This document shows positions 36,614 through 37,622 of a stretch of DNA of 37,622 nucleotides, one piece after another (the first letter of the stretch is position 1; each line of letters opens with the position of its first letter). Location: IMG/VR virus record IMGVR_UViG_3300047463_000095, positions 1 to 37,622 of that record. One strand, 5' to 3'. The stretch comes from a virus. The notes beneath the pieces are model-generated. The model did not search any database. It worked only from the letters and a program-made list of their open reading frames with translations, and had not been told where the DNA came from. Both the position numbers and the translations under genes were made by a program.

Positions 36614-37001
36614 ACTTCGCAAATGGCTTGACCGCACCGTCATCAAAGTTCATGGTTCCATGCGTGACAAAGGAAAAGTCAGAAGTGAGCACCGACTAAC
36701 CATGTACGCCATTGCCCGTCATTTGGACTTGGATGTGGGCAATTTGTGGAACATGATTCGAGGAAACAGGGATTTTCCCGAATACCACAAACGAATGTTG
36801 GCCCGATTTATTGAAGAATGGGAGGCAGGAGAATGGGAAATTGTGGTTGAAAAACGAACAAAAATTCTGAAAAAATGCCCAAATCCTCGTCCAAAAACCA
36901 GTTTCAAGGTCGTTTTTAACGAAAAAACGTCAATAACTGAGCAAAACACCCTTTATCAACCCTCACTTGGTCAAATGCCAAGAAAACTGTGGAGAGAATG
37001 A
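36597..37001 (+). CDS. HTH DNA-binding protein between TerL and portal
   Basis: A 134-aa basic protein. ATG 36597 (AAAGGAT upstream) overlaps TerL by 17 bases; a TTG one codon earlier is unlikely. 'RLTMYAIARHLDLDVGNLWN', then 'MIRGNRDFPEYHKRMLARFI' (about residues 35-75) is an XRE/Cro-like helix-turn-helix. The C-terminal 60 residues are Lys-rich and probably disordered. It could be the small terminase subunit coded after TerL, or a late-gene regulator. Confidence 0.6.
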   Translation: MLSKDELRKWLDRTVIKVHGSMRDKGKVRSEHRLTMYAIARHLDLDVGNLWNMIRGNRDFPEYHKRMLARFIEEWEAGEWEIVVEKRTKILKKCPNPRPKTSFKVVFNEKTSITEQNTLYQPSLGQMPRKLWRE

Positions 37002-37459
37002 TGTCAATCAAAAAAGAATGGATGTGCATGGCTCATGGAGCCTTTGAATCTGCCAAACCGCAGTGTCCAAGGGGCTGTACAACTGTGGAAAGGCGGTTTT
37101 TTACCCCAACGAGCATCAAAACAACCGATAGAACCCGAAATATCGACAAAACCCTTGAAACATTGGCAAAAGACTACGGTTTGAGCGACATCAACAACCA
37201 AAACGGCACTTCCTCAGTCAAACGACCCAATTCTTCCGCTGTCAACCAGATGGAAGCCATGAATGATGCAATAAAACAACGGTTTGGCGTGGGAATGGGC
37301 GGTGGATGGGGTGGTATGCCTGATGGAGGCGCAACCGCAGCCGCTCAAGGTTTAAACGCACAATCAACAGTCACAATGAGCGAAGTCAAACAGAATTTGC
37401 CCGATTGGAAGAAGAATGTTATTGTTCACGCAGCCGACAATAGCAAAATACCAACATGA
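37001..37459 (+). CDS. Small zinc-binding protein upstream of portal
   Basis: About 152 aa. The N-terminus 'MSIKKEWMCMAHGAFESAKP' followed by 'QCPRGCTTVERRF' has C-x2-H...C-x3-C, a zinc-ribbon-like site (about residues 9-26). The middle ('RTRNIDKTLETLAKDYGLSD') is a helix; the C-terminal half has a Gly/Met-rich stretch ('RFGVGMGGGWGGMPDGG') and a helix near the end. This arrangement is one I associate with proteins next to terminase/portal in aquatic phages. ATG 37001 overlaps the upstream stop; ATG 36998 is another in-frame option. The stop overlaps the portal start (ATGA). Confidence 0.62.
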   Translation: MSIKKEWMCMAHGAFESAKPQCPRGCTTVERRFFTPTSIKTTDRTRNIDKTLETLAKDYGLSDINNQNGTSSVKRPNSSAVNQMEAMNDAIKQRFGVGMGGGWGGMPDGGATAAAQGLNAQSTVTMSEVKQNLPDWKKNVIVHAADNSKIPT

Positions 37460-37622
37460 AAATACCTTCAAATCCTGTTGAGCGGGAACAGCTCTACCTT
37501 GAGTTGATTCAGAAGTGCCTGATTTCAAGGGAAGATCGGATGTCTCAATATGAGACTCTGAGGTCGTACTATTTGTTTGGCGCTGGCCCCGACACAAAAC
37601 CCGCCAGTTACAACAAAATTTT
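37456..37622 (+). CDS. Portal protein, N-terminal part (gene crosses the record boundary)
   Basis: This ATG begins the portal gene. It overlaps the stop of the upstream gene in an ATGA junction, so translation is probably coupled. The encoded start (MKIPSNPVEREQLYLEL...) runs in frame through the terminal repeat into the long frame at the left end of the window; joined, the protein is about 542 residues. The internal TTG at base 9, which a simple ORF caller would use, is therefore not the true start. Portal proteins form the dodecameric ring at the capsid vertex through which DNA is packaged and ejected, and they sit next to the terminase genes, as here. Confidence 0.85.
   Translation, partial: MKIPSNPVEREQLYLELIQKCLISREDRMSQYETLRSYYLFGAGPDTKPASYNKI
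37496..37622. repeat. Direct terminal repeat, copy 2 (assembly circle closure)
   Basis: This is an exact duplicate of bases 1-127. It should be collapsed when the genome is circularised, giving 37,495 bp. No tRNA, integrase or att-like core is present, so it is not read as an attachment site. Confidence 0.95.

Noticed and set aside
37496-37622. Terminal repeat considered as packaged direct terminal repeat or att site
   Set aside because: The length equals a common assembler k-mer and the repeat lies within the portal coding sequence; no integrase is present.

Overview
The window looks like the complete, circularly closed genome of a tailed phage, not part of a bacterial chromosome. Its last 127 bases repeat its first 127 exactly, so the unit length is 37,495 bp and the record boundary falls inside the portal gene. 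The late genes are those of a short-tailed (podovirus-type) virion: large terminase, portal, scaffold-like protein, HK97-like capsid protein, head-tail adaptor, a nozzle-like protein and three long DNA-ejection-type proteins. There is no tape measure, tail tube or sheath gene. I see no integrase, CI-type repressor, tRNA, RNA polymerase or DNA polymerase, so a lytic lifestyle relying on host polymerases is the simplest reading. The host is inferred only: a Gram-negative bacterium (spanin pair with an outer-membrane lipoprotein), perhaps a freshwater Burkholderiales, because several small accessory proteins resemble ones I associate with phages and plasmids of that group.

Layout on the circle. 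(1) Late operon, plus strand, from about 34,417 through the record boundary to 24,024: winged-helix protein, TerL, a helix-turn-helix (HTH) protein, a small zinc-binding protein, portal, two tiny very basic peptides, head proteins, scaffold, capsid, adaptor, nozzle, tail fibre, a cupin, secreted and membrane proteins, holin candidates, nested Rz/Rz1 spanins, a GH19 endolysin, three ejection proteins, a 46-aa basic protein and an 878-aa spike-like protein. It ends at a strong terminator at 24,028-24,049. (2) Leftward recombination operon, minus strand, 26,717 to 24,049: two unknowns, a 28-aa membrane peptide, an ERF-type annealing protein, small proteins, an SSB-like protein with the classic acidic tail, and an HNH protein. 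(3) Rightward operon, plus strand, 26,932 to 31,054: winged-helix regulator, many small proteins, a replication-protein-like domain, a structured RNA, a DNA methyltransferase, RusA, a NinB-like protein and an HNH nuclease. (4) Second leftward operon, minus strand, 33,692 to 31,017: a 39-aa protein, an ArdC-like antirestriction metallopeptidase, a short sliding-clamp-like protein and several small proteins. (5) A 724-base non-coding region (33,693-34,416) with AT-rich repeats, four iteron-like repeats and hairpins, which is the best candidate for an origin and the late control region.

How the parts fit: ERF, SSB, RusA, NinB and the HNH/Ref-like protein form a lambdoid-style recombination set. 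The methyltransferase and ArdC-like protein should counter restriction. The clamp-like protein could attach phage replication to the host polymerase. The late genes build, fill and release a podovirus particle. The most unusual signals are an RNA at 28,386-28,514 with a potential 8-bp kissing interaction, a duplicated three-hairpin intergenic element in the minus-strand operon, GTAAAG repeats spaced exactly 10 bp in two control regions, and the 11- and 13-residue Arg/Lys peptides encoded behind good ribosome binding sites. All calls come from reading the sequence; no database search was possible.
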